The notes under the pieces were generated by a model. That model ran no database searches. It saw nothing but the letters and a program-made list of their open reading frames with translations, and was not told where the DNA came from. A stretch of 7,487 nt of DNA from Thermococcaceae archaeon. Its GTDB lineage: Archaea > Methanobacteriota_B > Thermococci > Thermococcales > Thermococcaceae. The stretch is from NCBI GenBank assembly GCA_027064745.1, contig JAMOPD010000345.1, positions 1 through 7,487 of the forward strand, written 5' to 3'. Position numbers and translations under genes: made by a program. Shown one piece after another: positions 6,764-7,487 of this stretch; within the stretch, counting starts at the first letter, position 1, and the number at the start of each line of letters is the position of its first letter.

Positions 6764-6856
6764 ATGGACAAATTTGTAGTGAAAAATTTTACATTTAAAT
6801 TGCTTCTTTCTCTTCCTCTCTTATTGTTGTTATGGGATACATTTTAATATTTACAA
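6764..6856 (+). pseudogene. Truncated copy of the B1 start (B4)
   Basis: ATG 6764 opens 27 codons, ending at TAA 6845-6847, that nearly duplicate the B1 N-terminus. Both share V-K-N-F-T-F-K-L and S-L-P-L-L-L-L-L-W-D-T-F. A net two-base deletion near 6842 introduces the stop, and recognisable similarity to B1 fades by about 6856. The ribosome binding site GGGGGGTGA survives upstream. The product would contain only the first membrane segment, so it is a remnant and not a working partner protein. Confidence 0.75.
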
Positions 6857-6963
6857 CGGAGAAAATAAAGACATTAGGGAGGATAATCTGGAGAGAGCAT
6901 GAAAAGATACAATATTCAACGTGTCAACGTGCTTTTGGAAATGGCAACTTCGAAATGAAGGAG

Positions 6964-6993
6964 GCTGGATAATACTATCCAGCAACCCTTTTT
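6964..6993 (+). terminator. Hairpin plus T5 at the end of the cassette array
   Basis: A perfect 8-bp inverted repeat, GCTGGATA (6964-6971) and TATCCAGC (6976-6983) with a 4-nt loop, is followed by AACCC and five T (6989-6993). It separates the AT-rich cassette array from moaD and is a plausible transcription end for the array. The T-tract may also belong to the moaD promoter. Confidence 0.45.
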
Positions 6994-6996
6994 AAC
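6986..6996 (+). promoter_or_regulatory. Probable TATA-like element for moaD
   Basis: CCCTTTTTAAC lies about 30 nt before the moaD ATG at 7026. It is followed by a pyrimidine-rich leader and GGTGG at 7016-7020. Distance and composition fit a short-leader archaeal promoter, with transcription starting near 7015. It overlaps the T-tract of the hairpin just upstream, so terminator and promoter may share sequence. Confidence 0.4.
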
Positions 6997-7025
6997 TTCC
7001 CCTCCAACTTTTCCCGGTGGTCGAG

Positions 7026-7292
7026 ATGAAGGTTACCGTTCGTTATTTCGCAAGATACCGCTCCCTCGTTGGAAAGAGCGAGGAGGAACTCGAGGTTCCA
7101 GAGGGAATAACGGTGCGGGAGCTTATAGAAATCCTCAAGGAGAGGCACCCGGTTCTCAAGAACGAGGTCTTCGCTGAAGACGACGACTTGGCCGACGTCA
7201 ACGTCTCGCGGAACGGAAGATACGTCCGCTTTGATGAAGTTCTCCGCGACGGCGACATCGTTGCGATATTCCCCCCGGTGAGCGGTGGTTGA
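7026..7292 (+). CDS. moaD: MoaD-like ubiquitin-fold sulfur carrier protein
   Basis: This 88-residue protein opens with V-T-V-R-Y-F-A-R-Y and has the central [14 protein letters not shown] typical of MoaD. It ends in F-P-P-V-S-G-G, the diglycine tail that an E1-like enzyme adenylates and that becomes a thiocarboxylate. In the MoaD family this carries sulfur to molybdopterin (tungstopterin in Thermococcales); archaeal relatives also act as ubiquitin-like modifiers. I choose ATG 7026 over the upstream GTG 7017 because GGTGG (7016-7020) lies 5 nt before the ATG and overlaps the GTG. The same GGTGG-5 nt-ATG spacing starts the next gene, 1 nt downstream, so the two form an operon. GC-rich (35 of 60 in 7141-7200), unlike the cassette array before it. 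ThiS-type use is less likely given the P-P-V-S-G-G end. Confidence 0.9.
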   Translation: MKVTVRYFARYRSLVGKSEEELEVPEGITVRELIEILKERHPVLKNEVFAEDDDLADVNVSRNGRYVRFDEVLRDGDIVAIFPPVSGG

Positions 7293-7293
7293 G

Positions 7294-7487
7294 ATGCTGA
7301 GCGAGAGGGAACTGGAAAGATACGACAGGCAGATAATGATTTTTGGGGAGGAAGGACAGGAGAAGCTGAAGAGAGCCAAGGTGGCAGTTGTAGGCGTTGG
7401 CGGCCTCGGGAGTCCTGTTGCATATTACTTGGCCGCCGCGGGAATCGGAACGCTCCTCCTAATAGACGAGCAGAAGCCGGAGCTTAG
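7294..7487 (+). CDS. E1-like adenylyltransferase (HesA/MoeB/ThiF family), 3' partial
   Basis: Only the first 64 codons are in the window. They carry the family signature: an N-terminal R-Y-D-R-Q-I (residues 9-14), the nucleotide-binding loop G-V-G-G-L-G-S (34-40) followed by [12 protein letters not shown], and strand-end Asp58 in L-L-L-I-D, expected to bind ATP or its ribose. These enzymes adenylate the C-terminal glycine of MoaD, ThiS or SAMP-type carriers. The adjacent carrier gene ending in Gly-Gly is the obvious substrate. The start ATG has GGTGG at 7284-7288, inside the moaD end. Catalytic and zinc-binding cysteines, which would separate MoeB, ThiF and HesA types, lie beyond the window, so no symbol is given. 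Confidence 0.9.
   Translation, partial: MLSERELERYDRQIMIFGEEGQEKLKRAKVAVVGVGGLGSPVAYYLAAAGIGTLLLIDEQKPEL

Noticed and set aside
6899..6958. A 19-codon frame after B4
   Set aside because: Too short, has no recognisable features, and lies in the decayed edge of the array.
7017..7025. GTG 7017 as the moaD start
   Set aside because: The GGTGG ribosome binding site overlaps this GTG; ATG 7026 has the same GGTGG-5 nt spacing as the next gene.
6975..7423. Reverse-strand open frames at 6975-7379 and 7043-7423
   Set aside because: They are antisense shadows of moaD and the E1 gene, both recognisable from motifs on the + strand.
1..7487. CRISPR array, tRNA or rRNA genes, insertion sequence
   Set aside because: No regularly spaced short repeats, cloverleaf-like segments, transposase motifs or terminal inverted repeats were seen by eye; the repeats present are explained by A/B paralogy.

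Overview
The window looks like chromosomal DNA of a hyperthermophilic euryarchaeon, most likely Thermococcales. The signs are GGTGG/GGGGTGA ribosome binding sites a few bases ahead of starts, frequent AGG/AGA/ATA codons, very short gene spacing, and a MoaD-like ubiquitin-fold carrier followed directly by an E1/HesA/MoeB/ThiF-type enzyme. The assignment is inferred from style and gene content; no search was run.

Layout. (1) Positions 1-2630 hold the 3' part of one very large surface-protein gene (A1). It enters from outside the window and is built of stacked beta-sandwich (CARDB/Ig-like) domains with many N-x-S/T sites and a hydrophobic C-terminus. Its last third is much more AT-rich than the rest. 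A small polytopic membrane protein (B1, 2638-3024) follows. (2) Downstream lie three more copies of the same two-gene arrangement, each lacking the long 5' part of A: A2-B2 (3125-4601), A3-B3 (4703-6425) and a broken A4-B4 (6459-6856). A2 and A3 begin inside the last stalk domain of A1, with clear nucleotide homology to it. They then carry a different extra domain, a divergent tip domain with a conserved pair of cysteines, and a hydrophobic tail. Each is followed at once by a different small membrane protein. A4-B4 is a frameshifted copy of the A1 tail and the B1 start. (3) After a hairpin plus T-tract, GC-rich housekeeping sequence resumes with moaD (7026-7292) and the start of an E1-like gene (7294 to the end).

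How the parts may work together. One full-length head gene is followed by 5'-truncated tail cassettes, each paired with its own small membrane protein. This is the layout of polymorphic toxin/immunity loci with orphan cassettes, or of surface-antigen loci with silent donors. My preferred reading is a recombination-fed variable-tip system. The hydrophobic A tails could be membrane-active effectors and the B proteins their membrane-embedded immunity partners. A simpler alternative is a surface protein with exchangeable membrane anchors and partner subunits. The architecture is visible in the sequence; the function is inference.
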